The position numbers and the translations under genes are program-made. A model generated the notes under the pieces. The model had not been told where the DNA came from. It worked only from the letters and a program-made list of their open reading frames with translations, and did no database searches. 64,000 nt of DNA, from NCBI RefSeq assembly GCF_017562075.2, contig NC_054083.1:43303269-43367268 (forward strand), in the 5' to 3' direction. The number at the start of each line of letters is the position of its first letter. Positions within the stretch are counted from its first letter, which is position 1. Below are positions 49,401 to 62,466 of this stretch, piece by piece. Source of the DNA: Anopheles merus (Eukaryota; Arthropoda; Insecta; Diptera; Culicidae).

Positions 49401-52400
49401 AGCCTTGACTGCTTACAAAGAAACAGTGTATCTGCTAAAAGCCAAAAACAAGACCGCTTTTCCTCGCACGATCAAGGTGATGCAATTGATCGCATCGTAA
49501 ACGGTGCAAATTGCACTACAAACCAACCAAACACATGAGAAAATGTGATGCAAATTTTGTGGCCAACAAACACGTTCATGATTGATCGTTAGAGGAGAGC
49601 TCTCGTTGGTGCGATGCACCGTTCTGCCCACAAGGACAAGTATGCTGCTTCATCCACACACCATAAACATCTCCTCTTCTACAAAACCATCGAATCCGTT
49701 GAAAAATGATGTACCAACTTAACGAAAGATCACGGCCAATTACGCGGTGGTGGTGGACCTGCCGGTTGGTGGATGTATGAGCGGCGAAACGGTTCAAAAA
49801 TTGAAAAGTGTTGAAAGGTTTGAGGTCAAACGTGGCGCCGCACGACACTATTGCCACACAAACACACTCCCCGTCGAACGCGGTGTGGGAATTTTTATGC
49901 AGCATTTCGACATTTCCAGTGCACGAGAGAGACCGTGGTGCCATCCAATAATTAAAACCCTTAAACGATTTTTCAAATACACACACACAGAAAGGTCCTC
50001 CTTCTTATTGATGAAAGATGCTCCAAAAGAAGATCCTCGACGCAAGGTTCGTGTCTGAGTGTTGCCGGCTCAGGTTTGGAACAACAACCCCATAACGTGC
50101 TGGCGGAATAGATCAATTTTACCCAGCGGAAGATCAATGCACGGAAAGGGAGTGGGAGGGAGGATGGGCGGTCTATGCCGGAGAACGACCCCCGAGGGGT
50201 TCGGGCATTTTTGGGCGAAACTTTCGCAACCGGTTCAGCGAACTTGAAGCGAAGCGAGTGTTAGTTACCTTGGCGTACATCTTTCGGGCGTACGGCTTGG
50301 GCTTCCTTCTCGGGAAGAGATGTTTGAGTATGTGTGTGTGTGTGCCGGTTTTATCTCTTGGGTGCGCGTTCGTTGAGCGTATCCTCCCGTATGCGCGTAG
50401 GCCGCAAAGAATTGCACAGCCAGCACAAAACCCGGGAATCGAAGGCTCTTCTCTCGTGGCCGCAAAACGAACGAACGAACGAGCGTTACGTCAACGGCCG
50501 GCGAAAGACGAAACGACGAACCTTAGGAGCGCAGCCCCGTGCAAAAGACAGCTCGACCGTAAAACAGTCCGCGAACAACTTGTTGGACCGGTTTCCCGAT
50601 TCGGTAACTCGTTACTACTGTCTTTACAGCGCGGCAACAGAGGGAGGGACATTTTTATAAGATTCCACCTTTTCGCTCCCCGCTCTGGGAGGGAAGAAGG
50701 GTAAATTCGATATTTCTTTGCGCGCCCTCCTTGCCAACGGTCACCTGAAAAAGACCTGACACTAGGATGAGCCACAACGACAGCGGTGAAGGGAACAAGA
50801 ATTTGTTGTGCATCACCTTTAGCATCCCAGTCTTTCGAAAGAAGGGTTCGAGATGGAGACCTCCCATACCAAAAACAGGCTGCACAGAGCGAATCAAACG
50901 CCCATCGATGAGGTCATTTAACACACGCAATGCACACGCTATATTAAGGTTTCGTCCCCTAAACCAACAGCTCTCCCGTATGTGTCACACACACACTGCC
51001 GTGTTGCATTCTAGCGCTACTTCCGCTTCGCGTCTTTCCTAGGATGCGGTGTGAAACGGAGGCGAGGGCAGAGTTCGAAGAAATTGAGACATTTAAAATT
51101 CGACAACATGCGTGTCTAATAGCTCCGTCCGACTATGCCGCTAGAGAGGTCCCAATCAATACGGCAACAGGATTGATATATGTCAGCTTACAGAATCTGG
51201 TCATGCAAGTAATGGGCAGCTTGTGGAGACAGTGGAGATTGAAAACGGGGGGAAAATATTTGGTTCGTGCTGATTTATAATGCTCCAATTTTCGAGCACC
51301 ATTCCACGCTAATACACAGGCCACGACACTGCACAGTCCCCCATTTCGGGCCCCTCTGCGGCACGTGTGTTTGTGTGTGATGGAATGAGAAAATTAATAG
51401 CTTCCTCACGCCCTGGCAAAAGGCAAACGGCAGTATGAGCTAGAACAGCACATGGCAGCAATGCCTGTGTTTGTGTGTAGTGGACGGCTTACAAAGCCTG
51501 GTGGCACTGGACACGGTTTGAGGGGCATATCTTCACGAACTCGCGATCATGCACAACCTCCGCGTACGGTAGCTGGCTTTTGGAAGTCGCAAAGCGTTAC
51601 ACCTCTCCTCTGGAACGGTTGTGTGACAAACCGTTCTCGATCATTCGCAGCGTTCAGTGAGCTCTGGTTGTGTCGCACTCATCATGAATCCATCAAGCTG
51701 AAGCGGTATAAAAATGGAATTCGTTGTCGTCGTCGTCACGACACAGAGTGAGAAAGGCCGCGCGACGAAGAAGCGAAGGAGAAATTGGTCCGAAAAAACC
51801 ATGACCTATGCAGATGCGTGACCTGGAGAGAGCATTGAGACGAAACCTCCGATATCCCCTTGCCCTGGCGAAAAGTGCTTGGTTTCTTTTTCTGGCCTGC
51901 ACACCGTCGCTCATCTGTCAGCAGATTCCCTGTTACATCGCCTGCCTGACCCTTGGAGCATTGCCAACACATCTGGTGCAACGATCGCAGTTGTATTGGA
52001 ACAGAGGACCCAGGGTCGTCGACGTGTTGTGTTGGGGATTGGAAGAAGCAAAACAAAAAAAAACCCAACAGAATTGCCATCCGCCCGTAAAAAGAGTTGC
52101 ACCGCCAAACGAAAGGGATGGCTAATAACACGCAGAGCACGATCGCGAAGGTGTTGTACAGGCCCCGGCTTGTTTTTTTCGCTCGGCTCAAAAACCTTCG
52201 ACTAGAACGTCTTGCCGAAGAACACGCGCAAAAGAACCAGAACCCAGGCGTGAGCGTTCAGTGGAAAGAAGGAAGGGCAGGCGAGCTCACGCGTCGTTTG
52301 GTCGATTCTATTCGTGGGGTTCTATACGCGTTTGTGCGCGCGTGCGTGTCTGTGTGTACGTGTCAATGTTTATTTTTAGGTTCCTTCGGCTCAGAAGTAG

Positions 52401-53837
52401 TGCCGAAGTGCGCGGATCCCCAACGAAGCGTTAGCTGTTGTGGTACGTTTTTTTTTTGTGTTTCGCTCAACAACCCGTTTGCCACGGAAGAAACATGGGA
52501 CAATCTCACTCCACCGCTGTGAGGAAGTTTTATCGTAGGGTGAGTAGTAGCAGGGTGGTTTGTGTGGCAGCAATCCCACACATCCCACACGGAAGGCGTA
52601 CGATCGCTACGAGATGCACACCAGAGGACGGCACGCGTGTCCCAGCATATGTCGGAGGAGCAAACCGCGAAGAACCTGAATCTGGTCAAAAAAGGGACAA
52701 TAAAAATGAGGAAATAAAACAAAAGCGCACACCCCACGGTACGCGGCAACCGCGGCAACTGCCATTCTGCATCGCATGAATGAAGGTATAAAGGGTAGAA
52801 AAGCAAAAGCAACGAAAAACCCCACTTCAAGGATGATTTCTTGCACATTATTCTTCGATTGCCTTGCAGCCGTCGTGTCGAACGGAACGGTGCGACGCGC
52901 AAACGTGCAGACTGTTTACGCACATGTTTCCATTCCGCTTCTATTTGCGTGTAATACGAGGATTGTTTACACTCAATTCCGCTCGATACACGCACCACTC
53001 GGCCAATTCGAAACCGGGAAGGAAGTATGCACACCAGAACCTCACCGACCGACCGACCGACCGACAACAGACATCAAACGGGGTGAAGGAACTGACTCCC
53101 AGCGCACTGAAGGTTACGTAGGCTGGTTGGTTTTGCACTTTAATGTTCCTGTGTGTTCCCGTGCGGTTACAAACACAGAAGCCTCGCGTTTTTAGTCACA
53201 TCTGTAACGCATAAGTCAAACGTCTGAGGTAAAAAAGAGACAGGAGTTAAATTTCATCCTTTTGTAAGCGCTCAGCTGCAAAAATCTAAACGATACCTCA
53301 GAAAGAAGCTAGCAAAACCATTTAACGTATGATTTATGAGTCACCATAAATATTGAAGTTAACTGGGCGGAGCTCTTTCTTCGTTTCGGTTGTTTTTTTT
53401 TTACTCTCTACGTCGTGTCGTGCCGAATAAATTGATTCCGCTTTCCCACACGTTTCTTTTTGATCGGAAATTTGAATATAAAAGCAGGCGGGACCTCCAG
53501 TGCAACAAACACCCCATCCCTTTCATGCCAAAAGTAATGAGATTTCAACGATCTAATCGGACGAAGCTCCCGTGGTCCTGTGCCAAACGCTTAGCCTTGC
53601 GCACGGCAAATCGCAAGTTCCATTCTCGACCGATCTTAGCAACGTAGAAGGGAGTGGCCTTTATTACGCTAAATGTAAAAATAAATAAAACAGAAATATT
53701 ATTAACATTAACAAGACTTACCTCAGCTTAAGTGCATATTCAACTTCGATGGCACTGCGATCACGAATGAAGCCTCCGAATCGTTCGATAAAGTCAATTC
53801 CTTTCTGCGTGTGTGTGGCGATGTTGTCAAATTGATC
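37437..53837 (-). CDS. Cip4: Cip4/TOCA-type F-BAR adaptor (first exon not found)
   Basis: Exons on the minus strand: 53837-53722, 43779-43726, 43478-43043, 42942-42764, 42681-42492, 39287-39258 (microexon), 38855-38509, 38375-38292, 37821-37670, 37597-37437; every junction is GT-AG and in phase, 582 residues from DQFDN. The F-BAR domain covers about residues 1-260 (DFIERFG, YQPKKSKED, coiled-coil KKALNQGASLTQSL). HR1 lies at about 348-420 (QELQQKVAQEQ, TVEEQLNESVNRLDRLRHEL). The C-terminal SH3 starts CRALYPFDATSEG and ends TSYIECTLYA. Family knowledge: the F-BAR bends membranes in endocytosis, HR1 binds GTP-Cdc42 and the SH3 recruits WASP and dynamin. The usual MSWGTELW start exon (about 24 bases) was not found; it may lie upstream of 53838 or beyond 64000. 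Confidence 0.88.
38207..38291 (-). other. Possible SH3-less end of Cip4 by retention of the intron after 38292
   Basis: If the donor at 38292/38291 is ignored, the frame continues for 27 residues (SASESSVQQAQNGL.., ending TIVS) to a stop at 38207-38209. The added residues are polar and protein-like and would replace the SH3 domain. Inference. Confidence 0.3.
39258..39287 (-). CDS. Cip4 30-base microexon
   Basis: Bounded by TCTCCTAG and GTAATC on the minus strand, phase 0 at both ends, encoding KILEACINVK between the F-BAR/linker exon and the HR1 exon. Skipping it keeps the frame. It is isolated by introns of 402 and 3204 bases and is a likely cassette. Confidence 0.6.
39288..42491 (-). other. 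Cip4 intron before the microexon (3.2 kb)
   Basis: AT-rich and CA-rich, no recognisable coding exon. Donor AAG/GTAAGC. It includes a G-rich homopolymer at about 40366-40377. Confidence 0.7.
43780..53721 (-). other. Cip4 intron between the first two recognised F-BAR exons (9.9 kb)
   Basis: No embedded gene found. Consensus minus-strand donors at about 49370 (GGGAAA/GTAAGT) and 50268 (GCCAAG/GTAACT, in a short MYAK frame) could be alternative first exons but do not join in frame with the exon at 43779. A tRNA-like B-box lies near 44975. Confidence 0.65.
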
Positions 53838-56800
53838 CTGCGCGCAAAAGAGAGAGGACGGAAACAAAAGTTGAAAGATTAGTTGAAGAGTGATTTCCTT
53901 TAGCCGCACAAACTTGTTCGCTTTATCAAACGCTTGAGACAACATTTCAACAAAAAGCCGCCGCCATCTGGTTCGTGTATCGCGCACCAATCCCTACTAT
54001 TCCCGATCCTTTCGAGAGGCTTTATCTTCTGCATGATGTATATATACACAACTGTGTCCTCTTCCTCCTATCCAGCAATTGACGACTTGTCTGCAAACCT
54101 TTACCACCTCCACAAAATACAAATAAAACTTTATTTGCGCCTCACCAAAATCTAGGTGTGGTTCTTGCGGAAACCACATACTTGCCGAAACGCGGCCGCC
54201 CGAAACGAAGTTGACGCAGAAATTCACTTCAATCTGACGTCATTGCTGCGATCGCGAAATGGTCGGTCCCGAAAATTAACCATTTGCTGCGCTGGATGAT
54301 AATATAGCCAGCCAGCAAACACAAAACAGGAAAGAATTCCTTCCATCCAGAGACCGGTTCAAGTGGCGCTTGATGTCCGTCGTCTGGCCACTGGCGTGGT
54401 AAAGATTAAAAGACCGATAAGACACTTTACAGCACAAACACTTTTGCACTGATTTTCTCGACCAACGCAACTCATCGTGTGTTGCCGGTCAACCCGACGC
54501 TCGGTCTCTTTCTCTTGAGAACGATTTATCAAACACTCTTGGGCGATCCTGCGATGCCGCCGGAGAATACCACCTCAGGGAGTTAGTTCGCAGGGTTGAG
54601 GAACTATCAAGGTTAATCAAACACGGGTTGGTTTGCGTTGGATAAGGGGTTTTATTTATATTGAGACGATTGCAGTGTTTTTTGTTACTGTATTTAAGTT
54701 GTATTTCACCCTTCCGAGAAGGTGATTTCATCGCTAAAAGGTTACGAGACAAGCGATTCGGCTAACCTTGTACCAAATCGATAAAAACCTACCCCTGCAG
54801 CGGGGCAACCGTTATGTTGTATTATTAAAATATATTCCCGGAACGTGTTAAGCTGTCAAAAGTGTAACTAATTTTTCAGTCACAGCAATGGAAAAAAAGA
54901 TTACATAAATATTACCGCACTTAAAATCAGTCGTCGTGCGGGTTTTTTAGAGCGTTAGTTTTGAAGCTTGCAAACCTTTATTTACCAAACAAAATGCGTT
55001 GGGGTGTAAATAAACATGCCTTCCGGACGTATAACGCGCAAACATAACACACTCAGGTAATACACGCTCTAATGGATGATAAAAAATGTCACAAGCAGTG
55101 TATACGTAAGACACTCGCGTTCTAATGATAACATGAGTGCGAGTTTGGCAATGGCAAAGGTTCCTGCACTCTGCTTCTCCTTTAAAGTTTTTACCAACAC
55201 CAACACAAATTGTTTCAAACAATGCCCCATCGCTCAACTTCAAAAGTGTATTTTACCTTTTATTTCAACTCATCTTTTTTTGAAGCAAGCAAGAAACTAG
55301 ACCGGATCCCAAATCAACACATCAAAACGCAGAGCTCAAAAAAGGAACACAAACAAACTCCACAAAAAAAAAAACTCGTCCGTAATTAGCTCGCATTATA
55401 TGTATTATATTCCTCCAGCTTAGTAAGCATAGTCCGGGACCGCGTCCATTGCCCGCGCGGTTTACAAAAACATATGCTTTCCAAAACTCCCGCCATCTCT
55501 GCACTGGCCACCCCTCCCCTGATGGATGAGGGAAGAGGAAGCGATCGTTTATTAATTCTATTCACTGGCCGCTTTTACGGTTCTAGTGGGGGGCTTTAGC
55601 TGGAACCGGGGAGTAATAACACTGAGAGAGGCCCATACCACGTCCAGTCAGGAATGCCCCGGAATGGGATGTCTGGGAGCGAACATGCCGGTTCATTACG
55701 TGGGCATACACACATACACACACACACAAAACAACCAATCGCCGCTTTTTGATGGAACATCTGGAAGTTTGAAGAATCTTTGAAGATGCCTACGGAACCG
55801 CAACACACCGTTCCATCGGTTCTACGAAATATGAACTTCAAGTAACACAGAAGGACGTGATGATCGTTCATCATCCAAAAAAGCAATATATTACACGATA
55901 ATGAATCTCGGCATAGTATTTTTGCGCGATTTATTTCCAAAATCCCAAGGGCGTAAAATTTCATAAACTTGAAATTTGCACCCTCATTAGGTGGATAATT
56001 GTTCATTTACATACACCCGCCGCCGGTTAGAGCTACTAAATTCCCACAGGAGAACATCATTATCTATTAGCCATCCAATCTATTCCTTCCAAGAAACAAT
56101 ACATGCCATCTTCATTTCTTAATTTAACACCAGAAGATAGATCACCCCGCACACCCGGAAAGTGAGCGAGACATATCTGAGTGGACTGATTCCAGAATTT
56201 GATATTAATATCATCATATTTTATACGTTTACTCAACACGCGTGTATCTTTCCTCGGATCATTGGAGCTTACCCCTGGAATCACGCTCGGGAAGGTCTCA
56301 ACAGTCAGGTGAGATAGACGATCTTATCTAATTAACCATCGCGTCGAACGGTGTGAGGAGCATCATCCTTCGATTACCATTTTTATCGCACCAAAGCCCG
56401 AGAGAAACCCCGGTCGGCGGCTCATCTGTGCGCGGAGGCTTCTGATTGCCTTTCCATGGAACACAAAAACACACGCGTACAGGGCCATCCCCTGTCACCG
56501 TAACTTCCGTGCAGCATAAGATTGAGCATAAATTTCACCTGTAAAACTGGACACTGTGTTCCCCCACCTGTGGTTCACGCTGACCTACGTGAAGGCCGAC
56601 AGTCACACGGTCGGGCGGGTTAGGTCGCTTCCCGGCCACTCTTCCTCGCGCTAATGGTTTTCCCCTTTCCAAAAACGGGAACCAGCGAGCGAGTGAGCGA
56701 GTGAAACGAACAAAAGGCGATGACAGAGCGAAGAAGGAGGTGGAGGTAACCCCTCACGCCCGTGTGATACGATATTTAAATTTGTTAAACAAAACGTACT

Positions 56801-59800
56801 CTCCCAGCTCCCAAGAAAACATCCCAAAACGGACACACGGCCGAGGGAAAGACACATACATACACACACATACAGCATCTACACCTTTCCATAACAAAAA
56901 ACTGGACACCGCGCGCGTCGAGGCCACTACGAAACGTGGCGATGGTCAAAGCGTTAAGCTTTTGTTTTGCGGTTGTACGCACCCGAGGAATGCGTGCGAG
57001 AGCGCATGAATGACAACTCTCTAGCGGGGCGACGAGATAGGTTAAAGGAAAGCTTGCCTAGCTAACTTACTTTCACTCGCCATCCAGGGGTGCGCGCGTC
57101 CAGGTCCACATCCAGACTGATGTCCAGAAGAATGGTTTCACATATTTGTGGTAGGAATTTGTTGCCTCGTAATGGGTTTGGCCGAGGAGTTGCATTGCGC
57201 GTGAGAAATGATTATTGCGTAAAAATAACAGCGTTAAGTTTGTTTGGCACTTCAGCTTCAAGTGGCACAAAAACCGGGAAGTTGGAAAACGCCATTTGCT
57301 GACAGAGCCAGGGGGAACGCTTGACGCCCTCTTGAATGTCTCGCCTAATGGTCCGTGTATGGAGACTTTCAAACACGCTCAGTTAATGATAAGCCATTGT
57401 AATAATTATCACCAATAAAATAGCCAAAGCCCCGACACCAAGTGCACTTGTTCTTGGTTTCTAACGTCATGTCATTGCTCCGAACAGCCCCAGCGAAGCC
57501 AGACAAGCTTATAAATCTCCTACCCTCGATGCGATCAAATCATGTTGTGCAGACGTTGGTGCAACGATCAGAACACAAGTAACATGTATTCCACCACTTG
57601 ACAGGGTTCTTCATTACAACTACCGGAACGGAACTGACCCTGACTGGCTTCTGAAGCGTTAAACCGCAGTATCTACCTACCGCGGCAAGAGCAACATCTA
57701 ACCAGTTTGGATGGAACTCGGGTAGGTTGTACTACTATGTAAAAACTCTGAACTCTGCAGAACATCGTCTCTGCAGACGTTCTGTGGCAAAACTACTGCC
57801 TACATTGTGATGCACTTTTGCCAACAACTACACGCCGTTCGGCCATTATGGGTGCTTTAAAATATGTGTCCGGATTTAAAAATATCCCATTCGTTCGTTG
57901 GTACCATCACTCTATGCTTGGATCGCAGATTACTGCCGGCTGGTTACTGAAATTGCGTTCCACCGGGATATTAGGTTCCCCCTTCGGAATGTATGGGTCC
58001 ACTTCCGTGAGACTCGTTCTAATAAATTCCCCCACGCACTCACGGTTCTGGATACCTCCGTGGAAGATGCCTCAAGCGACACAGGCATACAGCAAGTGCA
58101 CGGCGCATCAACGACTTGCCGGCCTCCCTGCGGATGAAACTACGAAACCCGAAAAACTTGTTCCACACCATGCCGGAAGATTGATATGCCCTCTAGGGAA
58201 AGGGAGGGTTCTGTCCTGCATCCGTGGAACTAGTTTCTACACATGCAGCGGGGACGGAGAGGATTTGGCAGGTTGTTCATCGTTTTCCTCGACACCGGTC
58301 ATAGTTACGAGCGATGTCCACTGCATCGCGCATAGCTTAAATCGTTCAGTGTCAAGTACAGTTTCGGTGTAGGACCTGTTTGGGCGGTAGAGAAGCCGTG
58401 CGTGCGGGCGGCACAAACGTGTTCGTTTATCGAGCACGGTTGCATAAGCTTAAACGCAACGGAACTTCCCACCGTGTTTTTTTTTGTCTCTTCAACAGTT
58501 TCTGTAGCTGACGTTATTCTTGCCGCCCTCGGTGTATCGGTTAAAACCGTTTTGTCACGATCTGAACTTAAAACAAGCATTTACTGTTCTTGCCTCAGTT
58601 CTCAAGCACTTGCGGTCACGCACTCAAGTGATGTGTTTTCGCCACGCTCAGTGTGCTTGTTGAGGCAGAGATTTGTATCGTTTTGGTGGTTGGAATTTCC
58701 AAATATTGCGTATGACGTTCAAACTCAATTACGAAGTTCATGACTTCTGTTAACTACGGAAAATGTTATGAGAAACGTTGAGCCTTGAGGTTCATTGGAG
58801 ATGAAGAAAAATAACAACAGGGTCGTCGTTCTATATCTTTAGCAATTCCAATAACTTAAATGCTAAACATATGCACAAAAATGATCCCTGAAGTAATAAA
58901 ACTACACTCTATACATTTCTCACACTTACTTACAATAAAACTACGCTTTCCACATCGCTCGTTTAATGACTTGCGAAGAAACATTGCACCAGCGGAGAGA
59001 AGCTAGTGTCGCCAGTCATCGCACGGAACACCTCCCGGGTGTTTCTCCCGCACTATCTATGGCACACCGTCCAGCGGACATGTCAACGCAAGTCATTCGC
59101 AGGAAGTTGCACCGAGTTTAACGATGAACGGAATGAAAAGATACGCTAATGCAGGATGAAGCCGCGTGTGTCTTCAACTTCCTATTCCCATTTGCGTTGG
59201 GTTTAGCTTTCTCCACAATGGAGAAGAAAAAAAACGATAGGAAAGTTAGTTAAATTAAGGCATCTGCCAACATCGCACATGTGTTGAAAGATCACACAAC
59301 AGTAAAGGTGCACAACAGTGTGAAGATCTTTCCACTAACAAAGCTAGTGGCGTTTGAAATGATGCTGCGTGAGTTACGGACGTCCCTGCGCCACATTCAA
59401 TGGGTTAAGAACACTTCGAGACGCAGGAGGAGAAGATTCGTGAAAGAGATTGATTAGCAATAAAGCTGTGTTGGTTGGAAATGGAGCTGGGAGGGATTGA
59501 GGTGTTGGTGGATAGAAAAAAATCAGGAACCCCTCTATCGATTGAGCGTCATTGAGGACCCTCTATGACGACGACCCCGTTAACTATTATGCTCGATCTT
59601 TCCACTGCCTTCTAGCCCTGATCGGACGCCGAAGGGCACACCACCGAGAGAGCTTGCACACGCCCTGATGGATGGTGATGGTCAATCGGAATCGCGTTTT
59701 CTGTTCAAACGTTAGAAACATGCACTCGGCAATAGAGGCACGCTGCTCCCCTCGGGAGGAGGCCACCTCTTCAACCGGCCCGTCAGTAACGGGATCGGAA

Positions 59801-60628
59801 CGCCTCTGATGCGGGATCAGAGCAATCTATTTTATTACGACGATGATGACCACACCGTACGCGCACCCTATGGTCCTTTCTTCACCCAACCCAACAACTC
59901 GCCAATGGCAAAACGAAGGTGGGGATAGAGTTATTTGATTGATGAGATTGTTTGCGGGTGATTTTTTTTTGTCTGTTCCTCTACTGCACACGAGAAAGAG
60001 GAATGCTCCGAAGTAACACCGTAATTAGTATTTTATGAGGCGTGTATGTGAGCTTTCGGCACCCGCACGACGTAAGCATTTTCAACTACGTACAGTAATT
60101 AGCTAAAAAAGCGCTAAATATTTTACTGCAAAAAATGCACTAAAATTGTACTCATTATGACGTATTAAACCTTTACCTGCTGTACAAAAATCAATCATGA
60201 GTAATACCGTTTCCTGTGCGCTATAATGAGTCAGACATTTCGAGACTCTTCAAACTCAAGGAGGTGGTATGGCGCCTCAAAAGTGTTAAATTGAATGAAA
60301 CAAACGAAACGCCACCGTCTCCACTCAGAAAGCTGTGGCTGGCAAAAAAAAAACGAGCCGCTACCGAAAATAAAACTCCTCTAAACTATCAAACGTAAGT
60401 CGAAAAACACCGACCCGTTCGCGCGCAAATATAGTCGTCCGCGTACACAGGTGGGGATTTTAACGCGTAAACCTTGGCACACAACCCCTTTCGTACGCAC
60501 TGGAGACACCTAACGAGATAGAGGCGCGTGCGCGTGTGCGTTAAACACACTACCGTTGTCTTCTGTCAGGGGATTGTCTTAATTGAAAATTCCAATGTCA
60601 ATGTTAAGTGCGTGTGAGTGTGTGTCAT
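53838..60628. other. Upstream region or first intron of Cip4
   Basis: No coding exon I can support. A minus-strand donor consensus at 57071/57070 (GTGAAA/GTAAGT) could end a 5' UTR exon. Frames at 53990-53838 (directly joined to the F-BAR exon frame) and 57818-58372 lack known motifs. Confidence 0.45.
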
Positions 60629-61347
60629 TGTTAGGTCCACAGATATACCACAGGCACCACACTCAAACCTGTCGCCTCTAATTGCGACCCGAATGACGCC
60701 ATTGTGGTGATGGATTCGATGGAGGTTCCCACCACTACCACACCAACTTCCATATTAGATCTTTTGCAGGGTTATTTGCATGTATTGATCGTTTTACGTT
60801 TTGGAAGATCTGACACAGGCTTGAAGTATGTGTTTAGGATTGAAATGCGCCAAAATATAGGCAATTTGATTTACACCGTAGTTAAGCCATAAAACCAATA
60901 GCAGCGCCATCTCAAGGCAATGACACAACTACTCCCCTTTTCACAATAGCGCCATCTACGTAGTTAGTTATGCAAATCATGGGGTCAAAGGGTGGTGTCT
61001 TAACTAATAATTAGGAAACATTTGTATGTCCACGGAAAGAGGGGAAATGAAGCCAGCGTACAAACCCAAAAATGTAAACATCGCTACCGGAACACAGCAC
61101 GTTGTAATAAGTACCCCAAGAAATACATGCAGAATTTAGTTAACAGCACAGATTTTGGAGCTTGAATTTATTTCTACATCTTCATATCACCTTGCTAGCA
61201 AATCTTGCATAGAGTCCTTGGCGGGTAGCTCTTGCTTGACACTTGTTAGCGCTCTCCGGTGAATATGGTAACTGTGCTGATTTTTGCTCCCTTAGAAAAC
61301 TCGAGTCGCGAGTTTTAACTATCTAGTGTAGGGCGCAATCCTACACA
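60629..61347 (+). repeat. Probable 5' LTR
   Basis: The right end is set by the primer site at 61351: CCTACACA ends at 61347, three bases before it. The left end is a guess at TGTTAGG (60629), a near inverse of CCTACACA. TAGCGCCATCT-like motifs occur at about 60903 and 60948. An LTR of about 720 bases would suit the family. Confidence 0.4.
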
Positions 61348-61350
61348 TTT

Positions 61351-61368
61351 TGGTCCTTCGAACCGGAT
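61351..61368 (+). other. Retrotransposon tRNA primer-binding site
   Basis: TGGTCCTTCGAACCGGAT. Its reverse complement ends GGTTCGAAGGACCA, which has the T-arm sequence and terminal CCA of a tRNA. It directly follows the probable LTR end. Confidence 0.8.
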
Positions 61369-61495
61369 AGCCGGAAACCCTGAAATTCCGGTATGTTACG
61401 TAGTAAAGTGAAGTAACAGTGAAAAAGTGAAGACATGCCAAATATGGCGGTAAACATTCTTCGAACCAGTGACGACGACATCTGATGAATAACAT

Positions 61496-62379
61496 CCCTT
61501 CGTGGTGCGCGTTGACTAGGGCAACGGCACACGGTTGGCCAGCGCAGGATCATCCACTGGCAACCGATTCTTCCCTTCGTGGTGCGCGTTGATTTGGTCA
61601 ACGGCACACGGCTGGCCAGCGCAGGTTCATCCACTGGCAGCCGACTCATCCCTTCGTGGTGCGCGTTGATTTGGACAACGGCACACGGTTGGCCAGCGCA
61701 GGATCATCCACTGGCAACCGATTCTTCCCTTCGTGGTGCGCGTTGATTTGGTCAACGGCACACGGCTGGCCAGCGCAGGTTCATCCACTGGCAGCCGACT
61801 CATCCCTTCGTGGTGCGCGTTGATTTGGACAACGGCACACGGTTGGCCAGCGCAGGATCATCCACTGGCAACTGATTCTTCCCTTCGTGGTGCGCGTTGA
61901 TTTGGTCAACGGCACACGGCTGGCCAGCGCAGGTTCATCCACTGGCAGCCGACTCATCCCTTCGTGGTGCGCGTTGATTTGGACAACGGCACACGGTTGG
62001 CCAGCGCAGGATCATCCACTGGCAACCGATTCTTCCCTTCGTGGTGCGCGTTGATTTGGTCAACGGCACACGGCTGGCCAGCGCAGGTTCATCCACTGGC
62101 AGCCGACTCATCCCTTCGTGGTGCGCGTTGATTTGGACAACGGCACACGGCTGGCCAGCGCAGGATCATCCACTGGCAACCGATTCTTCCCTTCGTGGTG
62201 CGCGTTGATTTGGTCAACGGCACACGGCTGGCCAGCGCAGGTTCATCCACTGGCAGCCGACTCATCCCTTCGTGGTGCGCGTTGACTCGGGCAACGGCAC
62301 ACGGCTGGCCAGCGCAGGATCATCCACTGGCAGCCGATTCTTCCCTTCGTGGTGCGCGTTGACTCGGACAACGGCACAC
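61496..62379 (+). repeat. 77-base tandem repeat array in the leader (11 full copies and a partial twelfth)
   Basis: Copies start every 77 bases from 61496 to 62343, each opening CCCTTCGTGGTGCGCGTTGA and containing GGCCAGCGCAGG. Two variants alternate: one with GGTCAAC, GGCTGG, AGGTTC, CAGCCGACTCAT; the other with GGACAAC, GGTTGG, AGGATC, CAACCGATTCTT. The higher-order unit is therefore a 154-base dimer. First and last copies are the most divergent. Seventy-seven is not a multiple of three and TGA occurs in each unit, so the array is not coding. Confidence 0.97.
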
Positions 62380-62466
62380 TGCTCACTCAGCGTGAGATTC
62401 ATTTCATCATTCGGCACATTTCATTGGAAATCATTGTATCGCAAAAAATCAGCGTCGAATTAAGTA

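Noticed and set aside
50268..50290. Alternative Cip4 start exon (short MYAK frame before a GTAACT donor)
   Set aside because: Phase 0 at the donor does not match the phase 2 needed by the next exon at 43779.
57818..58372. 184-codon plus-strand open frame
   Set aside because: No ATG at its start, no recognisable motif or splice context, and composition unlike the coding exons here.
61496..62379. Regular repeats resembling a CRISPR array
   Set aside because: The whole 77-base unit is repeated with no unique spacers, and the context is a eukaryotic retrotransposon.
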